64,000 nt of DNA from Xenophilus sp. L33 (GTDB taxonomy: Bacteria; Pseudomonadota; Gammaproteobacteria; Burkholderiales; Burkholderiaceae_C). How positions within the stretch are numbered: position 1 is the stretch's first letter; each line of letters begins with the position of its first letter. A program made the position numbers and the translations under genes. The stretch spans positions 180,916 through 244,915 of the forward strand of contig NZ_LMUW01000036.1 of assembly GCF_009765735.1 (NCBI RefSeq), read 5' to 3'. Below are positions 34,622-43,980 of the stretch, in pieces. Below the pieces are notes generated by a model, which saw only the letters and a program-made list of their open reading frames with translations, ran no database searches and had not been told where the DNA came from.

Positions 34622-35991
34622 CTATCGAGAAGCCGGCGTCAACGGCGGCAACTTCCACGCGCCGCTCATCGCCTCCTCGCTCGGCCCGTAGATGCGCGCC
34701 ACCGCGCTGTACCTTCCCTCGGGCGTCGGGAGCCAGTTGGACTCCTTGTCGGCGCCGGGCGATGCATGGCCGAGATACAAGGTGAGGCCGCCGTCCGCAT
34801 CCGGCTTCAGGCCCGGCGTGCGGTCGCCGATCGAATAGCGCTTCAGGTCGTTCGCATAGAGCAGGCGGTCGGGCAGGGTGTAGAGCGTCAGCGACCAGAA
34901 GAACTTCGCCGGCGGCAGCTGGCCGGGCTCGAAGCGCACCTTCGAGGGCTTGCTGCCGTCGCCCACGTAGCCGCCGTACCAGGCTTCGACCAGGGAGTTG
35001 CCATAGAGCCCCTTCTCGGCACCGATGGCGCGCTTGACGTAGTCGTTGCCGAGTTCGGCGCGCGTGCCGAAGAGGCCGTTGGACGACAGGGTCAGCTTCG
35101 ACTGCGCGGCCATCTCGGCCTTCGCGTCGTCGATGCCGGCGTCGATCGCGGCCAGGGTCTCCGGCGGCAGCTTCGACGCATCGAATTGCAGCCCCGGTCC
35201 GATGCCGATGGTCGCGAAGCGCTGCATCAGCGCCGTCTCGCTGGCATCAGGCGGCTGCGTGAACTGCAGCAGGAAGTTGAGGTAGCCGATGAAGTCGTGC
35301 GAGCGGGTCTTCGCCGCGTCGTAGACCGGAAAGTCGATCGCCGGTGCGGCGGGCGGCGCCGGCTTGCCGAGGAAGGCGCTCAAGGGTTGCAGCTTCATGC
35401 CGGCCTGCACGGCCTGCACCGCGGGAACGTCGGCCGGGCCACTGAGCGCGGTGCGGGTCAGGGTCAGGATGAGGTCGGTCTCGGAACGAAAGACCTTCTT
35501 GACGCCGGGCGGCGTCTCGCCCTGCCAGCGCGGCCCGACGAAGAGGTAGCTGCCCGCCTCGTTGCCGGTGGCGCGCGAGCCGATGTAGGCGAAGTTGTGG
35601 GTGAACAGGTCGATCCACTGCTGCACGTAGTAGCGGTCGCTGGCGACCGCCGGCACGCTGACCACCCAAGGCTCCGCACGCAGGTCGAGCCAGGCCCACG
35701 AATAGGGCGTGTCGTTGTTCGGCGTGACGATGTCGCGGTGTCCGGCGTGAAGGCCTGCGCATAGTGGCGGAAGCGGCCGAAGCCGCCGACGTACTCGGGC
35801 GCCTTCGCATTGACCGCCTGCTTGTACAGCGTGGCGTAGTTTTCCATCAACGGGATGGCGTAGATGTACGCCTCCTTGGTGATGGCACGGACGTCCGCTG
35901 GCGCAGGCTGCGAGAGCGCCAGGCCCGGCTGCACCGCGAAAGCGGACATGGCCAACGCCCGGGCGAAGGATGGTGTGAGGGTTCTTCTCAT
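34622..35991 (-). pseudogene. DUF1254/DUF1214 protein, frame broken by one apparent base loss
   Basis: The N-terminal part (signal peptide, then RAITKEAYIYAIPLMENYAT and RHYAQAFTPD) and the C-terminal part (VVSVPAVASDRYYVQQWIDL to AWKLPPLTP) lie in different frames. Adding one C near 35740 restores a continuous protein with the family block DHRDIVTPNNDTPYSWAWLD. About 455 residues would result, a normal size. A single-base loss in a short run may be a sequencing error or a recent mutation. It is the third of three DUF1254/1214 genes in a row; the family is exported and of unknown function. Confidence 0.75.
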
Positions 35992-36004
35992 GTCGTGCCC
36001 GCTT

Positions 36005-36991
36005 TCAGCCCCGAGGCTGCGGCACCGGAAACTGCCAGCCGCCCGACAGGATCTCCTGGCGCGGCCGATAGAGGCGCACGGTGTAGTTCCAGCCCTTGAC
36101 GATCGGCAGGCAGTTCGCCACCTGGCCGTCGCAGCCGCCGAACTGGATCGCGATGCTGCCGTCGGCGTTCTTCTTCGCGGTCAGGTTGTTGAGCGAATAG
36201 GCATTGGCGGCGTTCTTCTCGTAGAAGCCCTCGGCGTTGTAGACGCTGACCGACCAGAAGCCGTCCACCGGCACGTCCTTGACCAGCAGCTGGTAGACGG
36301 TCGCGCCGTCGTTCTTCTCGAGGTAGGTCGCGTCCTTGTCGGGGTTGCCGCCCCAGGCGGCAGCGGCGCCGACGAGTCGCCGCACCGGATCGACCTCGTC
36401 CTTCTTGCCGAAGGCGTGCTTGAAGTCGGGGATGGTCGTGGAAAGAACGAGCAGCGCATCGCGCACCTTCTTCTGGCTCACCGGGTCCCAGTTCGGCAGG
36501 TCGAGACGGCCCGGTGCCTTCTGGCTGACCTGGATCGCGTCCTGCAGCGCGTGCACTGCGGCGATGTCCTGCGGATCGGCGGGATTCACCAGGGTGCGGA
36601 TGCCCACCACCGCGTAGCGCGTGCCGACGTTCTCGCGCGTCAGCGTGTAGCTGCCGGCGCCGTAGTGCACGGCGGGCACGTAGTGGTCTTCGCTGATGAC
36701 CTGCAGCGCCATGTAGCGCGGGCCCGGATCGGGCATGGTGATGGTCACCGGCCCGGCGTCGAGATCGAAGGTGCCCGAGGTGTAGAAGGTGTCCCGGTTG
36801 AGCCGGATGACGGTCTGGTGGTCGATCGACGCCGGCTCGCGGTGGTGCAGCAGCTTGCCGAGCCCGCCGCCCTGTTTCGTGAGGGCCGCGACATACATGT
36901 CGGACTCGGCACGCACGAAGTTGTCGGCCGTGACGGGCACCGTGCCCGCGGCGGGCATCGGCGTGGATCGCGCATTCGCTGGAGTGTTCAT
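36005..36991 (-). CDS. DUF1254/DUF1214 protein
   Basis: 328-residue member without an obvious signal peptide. DUF1254-type start (TADNFVRAESDMYVAALTKQ, RLNRDTFYTSGTFDLDAGPV, YMALQVISEDHYVPAVHYG) and DUF1214 end (DGFWSVSVYNAEGFYEKNAA, AYSLNNLTAKKNADGSI, YRPRQEILSGGW) are both recognisable. It starts after a terminator that follows the paralogue at 37132-38622 and precedes the frameshifted copy by 13 nt. Confidence 0.8.
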   Translation of the reverse strand: MNTPANARSTPMPAAGTVPVTADNFVRAESDMYVAALTKQGGGLGKLLHHREPASIDHQTVIRLNRDTFYTSGTFDLDAGPVTITMPDPGPRYMALQVISEDHYVPAVHYGAGSYTLTRENVGTRYAVVGIRTLVNPADPQDIAAVHALQDAIQVSQKAPGRLDLPNWDPVSQKKVRDALLVLSTTIPDFKHAFGKKDEVDPVRRLVGAAAAWGGNPDKDATYLEKNDGATVYQLLVKDVPVDGFWSVSVYNAEGFYEKNAANAYSLNNLTAKKNADGSIAIQFGGCDGQVANCLPIVKGWNYTVRLYRPRQEILSGGWQFPVPQPRG

Positions 36992-37103
36992 GATGAAGAC
37001 CGATGAGAGGAACCACGGATGAAGCCAATCCAGGCGCTCCGGACTGGCGGCATCGCGCGATTCTGTCGCCAGGAGGCCTTCGATGCAAAGCGGCGCGGCA
37101 AGC

Positions 37104-37127
37104 AAAAAGCCCGCCGAAGCGGGCTTT
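37104..37127 (-). terminator. rho-independent terminator after the DUF1254 gene
   Basis: AAAGCCCGC-TTCG-GCGGGCTTT hairpin (minus-strand reading) followed by further T residues, immediately past the stop at 37132. A stable stem, tetraloop and T tract make this a good intrinsic terminator. Confidence 0.8.
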
Positions 37128-37131
37128 CCGG

Positions 37132-38622
37132 TCAGACGGCCTTGACCCGCGGAAGACTCCAGCTGCCGTCCAGCAGCGAAGGCGGCGTCTCCTTCGGCCA
37201 GTAGAGCCGCATCATCAGGATGAAACCTTCCTTCGGCGCGGGCAGCCAGTTGGCTTCCTTGTCGGCGCCGGGCGACTCGTTCTGGATGTAGAGGTCGACC
37301 GAGCCGTCGGCATTGGGCTTCAAGGTGTTGCGCTGGCTCAGGGTGTAGCGGTTGAGCGCGTTCGGCACGAAGAAGTAGCTGCTGTCGTACATGGTCAACG
37401 ACCAGAAGCCGTTGACAGGCGGCAGCTGGCCCTTCGGGAAGTGCATCACGTACTTCTTGGCGCCGTCGTACTTCTGCAGGATGTCGGGGCCGGTGGATGT
37501 GGGATAGACCGCGTCCTGTGGCCGGTTGGCGCCGAGGCCGATGGCGGTGACCAGCGCCCGCTGGATGTAGTTGGTGCCGTAGAGGCCTGTCTTGGTGGTG
37601 AAGGTCCAGCCGTTCTTCAGCTTCAGGTCGCCGGCGAGCAGGCCCTTCTTCATCCAGCCCATGATCTTCGCCTGCGCCGGCTTCGGCGCCTCCGACAGGC
37701 CCTTGGCGACCGACGGGCTCAGCTTCGATGCGTCGAAGTCCTGTCCCGGCACGATGCCCAGTTGCGCCAGCTTGGCCACCATCGGTGCGTCCGCGGGAGC
37801 CGGCGGGTTGGTCTTGAGCAGCTGCGCGAAGAGGCCGAAGAACGCGGCTGCATCCATCGATTCCACCTGGTCGCGCACCCCGACCTTGGACTCGAAACCC
37901 GGATCGACCGTGGCGGGGGGTGGCGTGTAGTCCTTCCCGTAGGAGGACAGCGGCACCGCCTTCATCTGGTCCTGCAGCGCATGGACTTCCGCGTAGTCCT
38001 CGGGCGTGCCGGTGCAGTAGATGCGGCCCAGCAGCCACACCATGCCGGTGCCGGACTTGTATTGCTTCACGCCAGGCGGCAGCGTGCCCTTCCAGCCCGG
38101 ACCGGTGATGGCGTACGTCTGGGCGCCGGTGCCGGTGGTGCGCTTGCCGGGCACGTCGAAGACGTTGGTCCAGCCGTCGAGCATCGGCAGCAGGAAGTAG
38201 CGCCCCTTCATGTCGGGGGTGCTGATGACCCACGGCTCCTTGGCCACGTCGACCCAGATCATGGTGTAGAGCGTGTCGGCATTCGGTGCGGTCACCGTGT
38301 GGTTGTCGACCGGCGGATAGCCCCGCAGCTTGATGAACTGGCCCATCGGCGCCTTGGCGTCCTCGGGCGCCGCCACATTGGTCAGGCTGCGCCGGGTCAG
38401 CTCCATCGTGACCAGCGGATAGGCGTAGACGTAGGCATCGATCGCGATGTCTCGCGCCTTGCGCGCCTTGACGTCGGTTTCCACGTCGGCGACGGCGCCC
38501 TCGACCTTGTCCTTGGCGTCGATCAGGAAGCCATCGGCCGCGTGGGCGGTCGACACCCAGGCGCCCAGGGCGCCCAGGCCCACGGCGACAAGCGCATCTC
38601 GGCGGGTCGTCTTCTCTGTCAT
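37132..38622 (-). CDS. DUF1254/DUF1214 protein, exported (Tat-like leader)
   Basis: 496-residue protein. The leader TEKTTRRDALVAVGLGALGA has a twin-arginine start and Ala-rich core, suggesting Tat or Sec export. DUF1254 (DAYVYAYPLVTMELTRRSL, NHTVTAPNADTLYTMIWVDV) and DUF1214 (LPPVNGFWSLTMYDSSYFFV, NRYTLSQRNTLKPNADGS) follow. The ATG at 38622 has AAGAGGAG upstream; the longer frame overlaps the receiver gene's end. An intrinsic terminator follows. Function unknown, but copies cluster in catabolic regions. Confidence 0.85.
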   Translation of the reverse strand: MTEKTTRRDALVAVGLGALGAWVSTAHAADGFLIDAKDKVEGAVADVETDVKARKARDIAIDAYVYAYPLVTMELTRRSLTNVAAPEDAKAPMGQFIKLRGYPPVDNHTVTAPNADTLYTMIWVDVAKEPWVISTPDMKGRYFLLPMLDGWTNVFDVPGKRTTGTGAQTYAITGPGWKGTLPPGVKQYKSGTGMVWLLGRIYCTGTPEDYAEVHALQDQMKAVPLSSYGKDYTPPPATVDPGFESKVGVRDQVESMDAAAFFGLFAQLLKTNPPAPADAPMVAKLAQLGIVPGQDFDASKLSPSVAKGLSEAPKPAQAKIMGWMKKGLLAGDLKLKNGWTFTTKTGLYGTNYIQRALVTAIGLGANRPQDAVYPTSTGPDILQKYDGAKKYVMHFPKGQLPPVNGFWSLTMYDSSYFFVPNALNRYTLSQRNTLKPNADGSVDLYIQNESPGADKEANWLPAPKEGFILMMRLYWPKETPPSLLDGSWSLPRVKAV

Positions 38623-38663
38623 TTGAAAAACTCCTCTTGGGTTGGAAAAAGTCGCTTCGGAAC

Positions 38664-39032
38664 TCAATCCGTCGCGCGAAGGATGGCGTCGACCACCTCG
38701 ATGCCGGGATCGCTCTTGTTGAAGTAGCCGGCGCATCCCAGCGCAGCCGCCGACGCCCGCGTTTCCGCATCGTCGAAGGCGCTGATGAAGATGAACGGCG
38801 TCCGGTCGCCCTGCGTGTGCAGTTCCCTGGCCAGTTCGATCCCCGACATGCCGCCCAGCTGGATGTCCAGCAGCAGGCAGCTGAACCGCGATTCGGTGTC
38901 GGCCAGGAAGCTTTCGGCCGAGTCGTAGCAGCGCGCCTGCATGCCGCAGGCGCGCAGGAAGCGCTCGAGCGACCGGCAGATGCTGGGATCGTCGTCGACG
39001 ACGGCGACGTGGAGGGACTGGCTGCGTTTCAT
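38664..39032 (-). CDS. single-domain response regulator (CheY-like)
   Basis: 122-residue receiver with a complete active site: D13-D15 (VVDDDPS), phospho-acceptor D56 (CLLLDIQLGG), S84 and K106. No output domain. It resembles the receiver half of FixJ-type regulators. It lies upstream of the DUF1254 genes and divergent from the second DUF2092 cassette, a layout that mirrors the two-component genes divergent from the first cassette. A kinase partner may be the FixJ-pair kinase at 43977-45808 or elsewhere. Confidence 0.85.
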   Translation of the reverse strand: MKRSQSLHVAVVDDDPSICRSLERFLRACGMQARCYDSAESFLADTESRFSCLLLDIQLGGMSGIELARELHTQGDRTPFIFISAFDDAETRASAAALGCAGYFNKSDPGIEVVDAILRATD

Positions 39033-39148
39033 GGGGTCGGACGCACTGTGAGGGCCCGGCCGCGAGCCGTCTACAGCCCTTTGGGGACGGTGCGGCCGCG
39101 GCCGATTCGCCCTAATCTCCGGCCCACTCAACAGCGAGGAAGAGACAC

Positions 39149-40006
39149 ATGCATCGACTCTCGAACATCGCACGGGTGCTGGCACTGAGTGCCTGCGCCG
39201 TCGTGTTTGCCGGCGCGAACGCCCAGCCGGCACCGGCGCACCGGGTGCCGGCTTCCGCCAAGGCCAAGGCGCCGGCACCCGAGGCCCTCGAACCGCAGGC
39301 CATGGACGTGCTGCGCAACATGAGCAAGGCGCTCACCGCCGCGCAGTCGATGGCCTTCACCGCCGTCGCCACCTACGAGAGCCCGAGCAGCGTCGGGCCC
39401 GCGCTGGCCTACTTCACCACCAGCGAGGTGCTGATGCAGCGGCCCGACAAGCTGCGCGTCGTCACCCTGGGCGACGGGCCGGCGGCGGAGTATTACTACG
39501 ACGGCAAGACGTTGATGGCCTACGCGCCGGCGCAGAAGCTGGTGGCGGTCGCGCCGGCGCCGCCGTCGATCGACGCCATGCTCGAGGCGGCCTTCAACAC
39601 CGCGGCGATCTACTTCCCGTTCGCCGACGTCGTCGGCTCCGACCCCTACGCCATCATCAGCGACGGCCTCCACAAGGCCTTCTACGTCGGCCAGTCGAAG
39701 GTGGTCGACGGCATCACCACCGACGCGGTGGCGCTGGTGACCGACGAGATGTTCATGCAGCTCTGGGTCGGCAGCGACGACCACCTGCCTCGCCGCATGC
39801 GCGTGGTCTTCCGCGGCGACCCGCTGCGGCTGCGCCACGAGGTGTCGCTGTCGAACTGGAAGCTCGATCCGGTCGTCGCGGCCGATGCCTTCATGTCGCT
39901 CGACGCGCAGAACGCCACCAAGATCTCCTTCGCCTCGCCCGCCGCGCCGGCCGCCACCCGCAAGCTGGGACCGGCCAAGGGTGCCAAGTCCGCCGCCCAA
40001 CCCTGA
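39149..40006 (+). CDS. DUF2092 periplasmic protein (second cassette copy)
   Basis: 285-residue exported protein, paralogue of that at 17373-18227. Same leader start (MHRL) and blocks: LEPQAMDVLRNMSKALTAAQ, LMQRPDKLRVVTLGDGPAAE, YYYDGKTLMAYAP, NTAAIYFPFADVVGSDPY, HLPRRMRVVFRGD. Signal peptide to about residue 26. Starts the second cassette. No LuxR-type dyad was found in its promoter region, so regulation may differ from the first copy. Confidence 0.82.
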   Translation: MHRLSNIARVLALSACAVVFAGANAQPAPAHRVPASAKAKAPAPEALEPQAMDVLRNMSKALTAAQSMAFTAVATYESPSSVGPALAYFTTSEVLMQRPDKLRVVTLGDGPAAEYYYDGKTLMAYAPAQKLVAVAPAPPSIDAMLEAAFNTAAIYFPFADVVGSDPYAIISDGLHKAFYVGQSKVVDGITTDAVALVTDEMFMQLWVGSDDHLPRRMRVVFRGDPLRLRHEVSLSNWKLDPVVAADAFMSLDAQNATKISFASPAAPAATRKLGPAKGAKSAAQP

Positions 40007-40016
40007 GGAGCGACCC

Positions 40017-40598
40017 ATGAAGAAAAGCATCGTTCCCGTCCTGCTCGCACTCTGCGCCGGCATGGGCCTGCATTCGCAGGCGTCGGCCTGGGCCAGCGCC
40101 AATCGCTTCGGCGGCCATTCCTACGGCGGCGGCGGCGAGATGACCCACGACAACCGCTACGGCGGCTCGACCTCCGCCAACGCCATGGGCGGCTGGAGCC
40201 ACACCAATGCCGACGGCGGCCACAGCGAAGGCGTCGCGGGCTACGGCGGCGTGCACACCACCGCCGGCGGCTACAGCACCTACCATCCGCCCGCCTACGG
40301 CGCGCCGGGCTACGCGCCCTACCACCCGCCGGTCGGCGTGGTCGGCGGTTGCTACAACTGCGGCTACAGCGCGGGCGCGGTCGCCGCCGGCGTCGCGGTC
40401 GGCGCGGTCGCCGGCGCGGCGGTGGCCACGGCGGTGGCCCGGCCGGCCTACGTGATGGGCACCAACTACGCCGTGCTGCCCGCCGGCGCGGGCGTCGCCA
40501 CCATCGGCGGGGTGAGCTACTACAACGTCGGCTCCAGCTGGTTCAGGCCCTACTACGGCGCCAACGGCGTCTATTACCAGGTCGTGCCGGCGCCCTGA
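40017..40598 (+). CDS. Gly/Tyr-rich secreted protein (second cassette copy)
   Basis: 193-residue exported low-complexity protein, paralogue of 18239-18847. Shares FGGHSYGGGGEMTHDNRYGG, GGWSHTNADGGHSEGVAGY, GGVHTTAGGYSTYHPP, a hydrophobic Ala/Gly/Val segment and the terminal YYGANGVYYQVV. It begins 10 nt after the DUF2092 stop. Likely an envelope or surface protein; role unknown. Confidence 0.78.
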   Translation: MKKSIVPVLLALCAGMGLHSQASAWASANRFGGHSYGGGGEMTHDNRYGGSTSANAMGGWSHTNADGGHSEGVAGYGGVHTTAGGYSTYHPPAYGAPGYAPYHPPVGVVGGCYNCGYSAGAVAAGVAVGAVAGAAVATAVARPAYVMGTNYAVLPAGAGVATIGGVSYYNVGSSWFRPYYGANGVYYQVVPAP

Positions 40599-40636
40599 AG
40601 ACGCCCCGCTTCGAACCCACGCAAGAAGAGAACACC

Positions 40637-41443
40637 ATGACCTCATTCCGATCCGCCCGCCTGCGACCCGTCGCCTCGGCCGTCCTCGTCGGCATCGCCA
40701 GCCTCGGCCTGCTCGCCGGCTGCGCGACGCCGAGTGCCGGCGGCAATGCCGTCACAGCCTCCGACATCTCGAGCGCCAAGGTCACCGACGTCGGCTTCCT
40801 GAGCGCCCCCGGCCAACTCAAGCCCAGCGCTGCGGCCGGCGGCGCGCTGTGCTGGCGCCAGGCCAAGGTGGACTGGCACCGCTACGACAAGGTCATGTTC
40901 GAGCGCATCCAGGTCTACCTGACGCCGACGCCGGAACAACGCGCCATCGATCCCACCGACCTGAAGACGCTGGTCGACTACTTCCACAAGGCGCTGGTCG
41001 ACAACATGCGGCCGGTGCTGCCGGTGGTCGACAAGCCCGGCCCCGGCGTGCTGCGCGTGCGCATCGCACTGACCTCGCTGACGCCGACCAACACGACGGC
41101 GAGCATGGTCGGCACCGCGGTGCCCTACGGCTTCATCGCCGAAGCCGGCTCGGGCGCGGCCAGCGGCCGGCCGGCCGGCTCGACGCCCTACATGGGCCAG
41201 ACCGGCATCCAGATGCAGTTCCGCGACGGTGCGACCGGCCAGGTCATGGGCGAATGCGCGGACAGCCAGATCGGCCTGAAGTACGCGGCCGACCTGAAGG
41301 GCAGCGCGCCCGATGCCGTGAAAGCCTGGACCAATGGCTACCTGAGTTCATTCGAAAGCTGGACCTATGCGCAGGACGCGTTCAACAAGTGGGCGGCGCT
41401 GTTCGCCTCCCGCTTCGCGGCCCTGCGCTCCGGCCAGGCCTGA
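40637..41443 (+). CDS. DUF3313 lipoprotein (third copy)
   Basis: 268-residue lipoprotein (lipobox LLAGCATPS). Carries VGFLSAPGQLKPSAAAG, CWRQAKVDWHRYDKVMFERI, VLRVRIALTSLTPTNTTASM and GRPAGSTPYMGQTG, as in the other two copies. Here it starts 38 nt after the Gly/Tyr-rich gene with its own AAGAAGAG Shine-Dalgarno rather than overlapping. Confidence 0.82.
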   Translation: MTSFRSARLRPVASAVLVGIASLGLLAGCATPSAGGNAVTASDISSAKVTDVGFLSAPGQLKPSAAAGGALCWRQAKVDWHRYDKVMFERIQVYLTPTPEQRAIDPTDLKTLVDYFHKALVDNMRPVLPVVDKPGPGVLRVRIALTSLTPTNTTASMVGTAVPYGFIAEAGSGAASGRPAGSTPYMGQTGIQMQFRDGATGQVMGECADSQIGLKYAADLKGSAPDAVKAWTNGYLSSFESWTYAQDAFNKWAALFASRFAALRSGQA

Positions 41444-41470
41444 AGCAAGCAAGCAAGCGAGAGACTCACG

Positions 41471-41818
41471 ATGCGAACGATCCGATACGCCCACCTGTGC
41501 GCCATTGCCGGCCTCGGCCTGCTCGTCACCGCCTGCGCGCCGCCGCGGGCGCCACCGGCCACCATCGACGGCTACAAGCCGCCGGCGATCTTCGCGGGCT
41601 TCCTGTCGCCCAAGGAATCGCGCACCGGCTGCATCGATGCGGCCTCGCGCTACTACAAGGTGCCGCCGCAGGACGTCACCCCGACCAGCGACCAGCAGGC
41701 CCTCGGCGGCATGGCCGACAGCTACGTCGTGACCTTGAGCGTGGCCGGCCAGAGCCATCCGGTCAATTGCTCGGTCAACGAGAACGGTGCCGTCTCGGAA
41801 GTGGTCCGCGCGCCCTGA
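41471..41818 (+). CDS. small lipoprotein, unknown, 115 aa
   Basis: 115-residue putative lipoprotein; leader ends in LVTACAPP. Mature part includes SRTGCIDAASRYYKVPPQDV and VAGQSHPVNCSVNENGAVS, with two cysteines that could pair in the periplasm. It follows the DUF3313 gene by 27 nt in the same direction, so it probably belongs to this cassette; the first cassette has an OmpA lipoprotein at that place instead. I do not recognise the family. Confidence 0.7.
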   Translation: MRTIRYAHLCAIAGLGLLVTACAPPRAPPATIDGYKPPAIFAGFLSPKESRTGCIDAASRYYKVPPQDVTPTSDQQALGGMADSYVVTLSVAGQSHPVNCSVNENGAVSEVVRAP

Positions 41819-41855
41819 GCCCGATTTCCCAACGATCCACACGAAAGAGATTCCC

Positions 41856-42101
41856 ATGAAGACCCGCCATGCATTCGCGGCCTCCGCCGCCCTCGGACTG
41901 CTGCTGATTTCCGCCCAGGCCTCGGCCGTGGTGTGCGCCGACGGCATCGTCCGTGCCGGCTGCGCCGGGCCCAACGGCGCGGTCGTCGTGCGCAAGGCGC
42001 CGCCGCCCGTGGTGGTCCACCCGCCGGCCGTCAAGTGCGCGGCCGGCGTCTACCGCGCAGGCTGCGTCGGCCCCAACGGCGCGGCGGTGATCCGCCGCTG
42101 A
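41856..42101 (+). CDS. small secreted repeat protein, 81 aa
   Basis: 81-residue exported protein. After a signal peptide (SAALGLLLISAQASA) it holds two near-identical units, CADGIVRAGCAGPNGAVVVR and CAAGVYRAGCVGPNGAAVIR, separated by a Pro/Val hinge. Each unit has two cysteines. Small proteins of this type are found across Burkholderiales and have no known function. It is the last gene before the antiporter. Confidence 0.7.
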   Translation: MKTRHAFAASAALGLLLISAQASAVVCADGIVRAGCAGPNGAVVVRKAPPPVVVHPPAVKCAAGVYRAGCVGPNGAAVIRR

Positions 42102-42135
42102 ACGAAGGTCGACACGCGCCGTCCAGCGCGCCGGC

Positions 42136-43313
42136 ATGAGCCACACACCGGTCTTCTGGGTCCTGCTCGTCGCTGTCGTCGCGCCGCTGCTGGGCGAGAT
42201 TCCCTCGGCTTCAAGCTGCCGGTGGTGGTGCTCGAGGTGCTGCTCGGCATCGTGATCGGTCCGCACGTGCTGGGGCTGGTGCCCTTCGAGAGTTTCGTCG
42301 CCATCATGTTCACGATCGGCATGGCGACCACCCTCTTCATGGCCGGCATCGAACTGGACTTCGGCGAGATCGGCGGCCAGCCACTCACGCTCGGCGCGGC
42401 CGGCTGGGTCCTTTCGGTCCTGCTGAGCCTGGCGGCCGTCGCGCTGCTGCATTCGGTTCCGAAGGTCGACGCGCCGATGATGGTGGTGCTGGCGCTGTGC
42501 ACCACCGGCCTCGGCGTGCTGGTGCCGATCCTGCGCGACAGCGGCGAGTTGGGCACGCCGTTCGGCCGCCTCGTCATGGCTGCCGGCACGCTGGGCGAGG
42601 TCGGCCCCATCGTCGCGATGTCGCTGCTGCTTTCGCAGCACTACGACAGCTGGCAGGAGGCGGGCTTCCTGGTGCTCTTCCTGGCCATCGTCGCGGCCGC
42701 CGCTTGGCTGGGCGTCAAGGCCCGGCCGCCCCGGCTGCTCGGCATCCTCGGCCGGCACATGCACAGGAGCACCCAGATGCCCGTGCGGGCCTCGCTGCTG
42801 GTGGTGACGGCGCTGCTGCTGCTCGCCGAGCGCTTCGGCTTCGAGAGCATCTTCGGCGCCTTCGCCGCCGGCATGGTCCTGGGTCAAGCGACGCGCGGGC
42901 CGGCGGGCAAGCCCTTGCGCGAGAAGCTCGAGACCCTCTGCTTCTCGTGGTTCTATCCCTTCTTCTTCGTCGGCACCGGCATCAAGTTCGACATCGCGGC
43001 CCTCGGCAAGGACGCCACCACGATGCTGCTGGTGCCCGGCTTCGCGTTGCTGTTCCTGCTGGTGCGCGGCCTGCCGGTGCTGCTCTACCGCAGGCGGCTC
43101 GCGGCGGGGCAGGCGCTGCCTTTCGCCTTGTCGTCGGCCGTGCCTTCGCTGTCGATCATCGTCGTCATCACCGAGATCGGCAGCCACACGGGCAGCCTGA
43201 ACCCGGACGTCGCGGCGGCGCTGGTCGGTGCCGCCCTGCTCTGCGTGCTGGTCTATCCGACGCTCGGCGGCGCCCTGCTGGCCCGCGGCGGCGCGGCCGC
43301 ACGGCCGGCCTGA
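42136..43313 (+). pseudogene. CPA2-type cation:proton antiporter, frame broken near the N-terminus
   Basis: Kef/CPA2-like antiporter. The ATG frame begins MSHTPVFWVLLVAVVAPLLG and is lost after EIP; the correct frame resumes with FKLPVVVLEVLLGIVIGP and runs to the end with about twelve hydrophobic segments (MATTLFMAGIELDFGEIGG, FESIFGAFAAGMVLGQATR, FFFVGTGIKFDIAALGKDA). The sequence ATTCCCTCGGC near 42203 would need one more C to read through. This is either a sequencing error in a C run or a true frameshift; a GTG restart at 42222 would lose most of the first helix. No RCK domain is attached. Confidence 0.78.
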
Positions 43314-43341
43314 GGGCCGAGGGAAGTTCCTGGCGCTTCGT

Positions 43342-43980
43342 TCAGTTCGCCGCCGCCGGGCGGCCGCCTGCTTCGTCCGCCTCCTCCGCCAGCCGCACCA
43401 GGTCGGCGACCGCGCGCACCTTCAGCTTGGCCATGATGGCGGTCCGGTGCCGCTTGACGGTGCGCTCGTTGACGTCGAGGTCGCCGGCGATCTGCTTGTT
43501 GAGGCGGCCGCGCAGCACGTGCACGAGCACTTCGCGTTCGCGGTCCGACAGCGCCTTGAAGCGCTCCGCCAGTTCGAGCCGCCGTGCCCGGCTCGCCTGT
43601 TCCTGCGAGCCTCGGGCCAGGGCGCGCCGGACCGCGTCGAGCAGCGCTTCCATCGGCGCTCGCTTCTCCAGGAAGTCCTCGGCACCGGCGCGCATCGCCC
43701 GCACGGTCGACTCGGTATCGGCTCGGCCGGTGAGGAAGACGATCGGCATCGGGATGCCGCGCTGCGCGAGGGCCGCCTGCAATTCGAGCCCGCTCGAGCC
43801 CGGCATCTGCAGGTCGGCCACCACGCAGCCGGCGCTCGTGCAGTCGCATTGCGCGAGGAAGACATCCGCCGACGCATAGGTCTTCACCGCGAAGCCGCTC
43901 ACCGACAGCAGCCTCGCGGTCGCGTGGAGGAACGACGCGTCGTCATCGACGACGTGCACGACAGGCAGGGAAAGGTTCAT
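43342..43980 (-). CDS. FixJ-family response regulator
   Basis: 212-residue regulator. Receiver with D12-D14, phospho-acceptor D56 (GCVVADLQMPG), T84 and K106; LuxR-type HTH at about 140-205 (LSDREREVLVHVLRGRLNKQ, VNERTVKRHRTAIMAKLKV). It overlaps the PAS kinase gene by ATGA, so the two form a FixLJ-like pair. The targets are unknown; a near-match dyad lies at 45958-45973 upstream of the beta-barrel gene. Confidence 0.92.
   Translation of the reverse strand: MNLSLPVVHVVDDDASFLHATARLLSVSGFAVKTYASADVFLAQCDCTSAGCVVADLQMPGSSGLELQAALAQRGIPMPIVFLTGRADTESTVRAMRAGAEDFLEKRAPMEALLDAVRRALARGSQEQASRARRLELAERFKALSDREREVLVHVLRGRLNKQIAGDLDVNERTVKRHRTAIMAKLKVRAVADLVRLAEEADEAGGRPAAAN

Noticed and set aside
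36005..38770. A 921-codon open frame spanning two DUF1254 genes
   Set aside because: Only its last 328 codons encode a real protein; the rest is an out-of-phase reading of the paralogue upstream and of its terminator.
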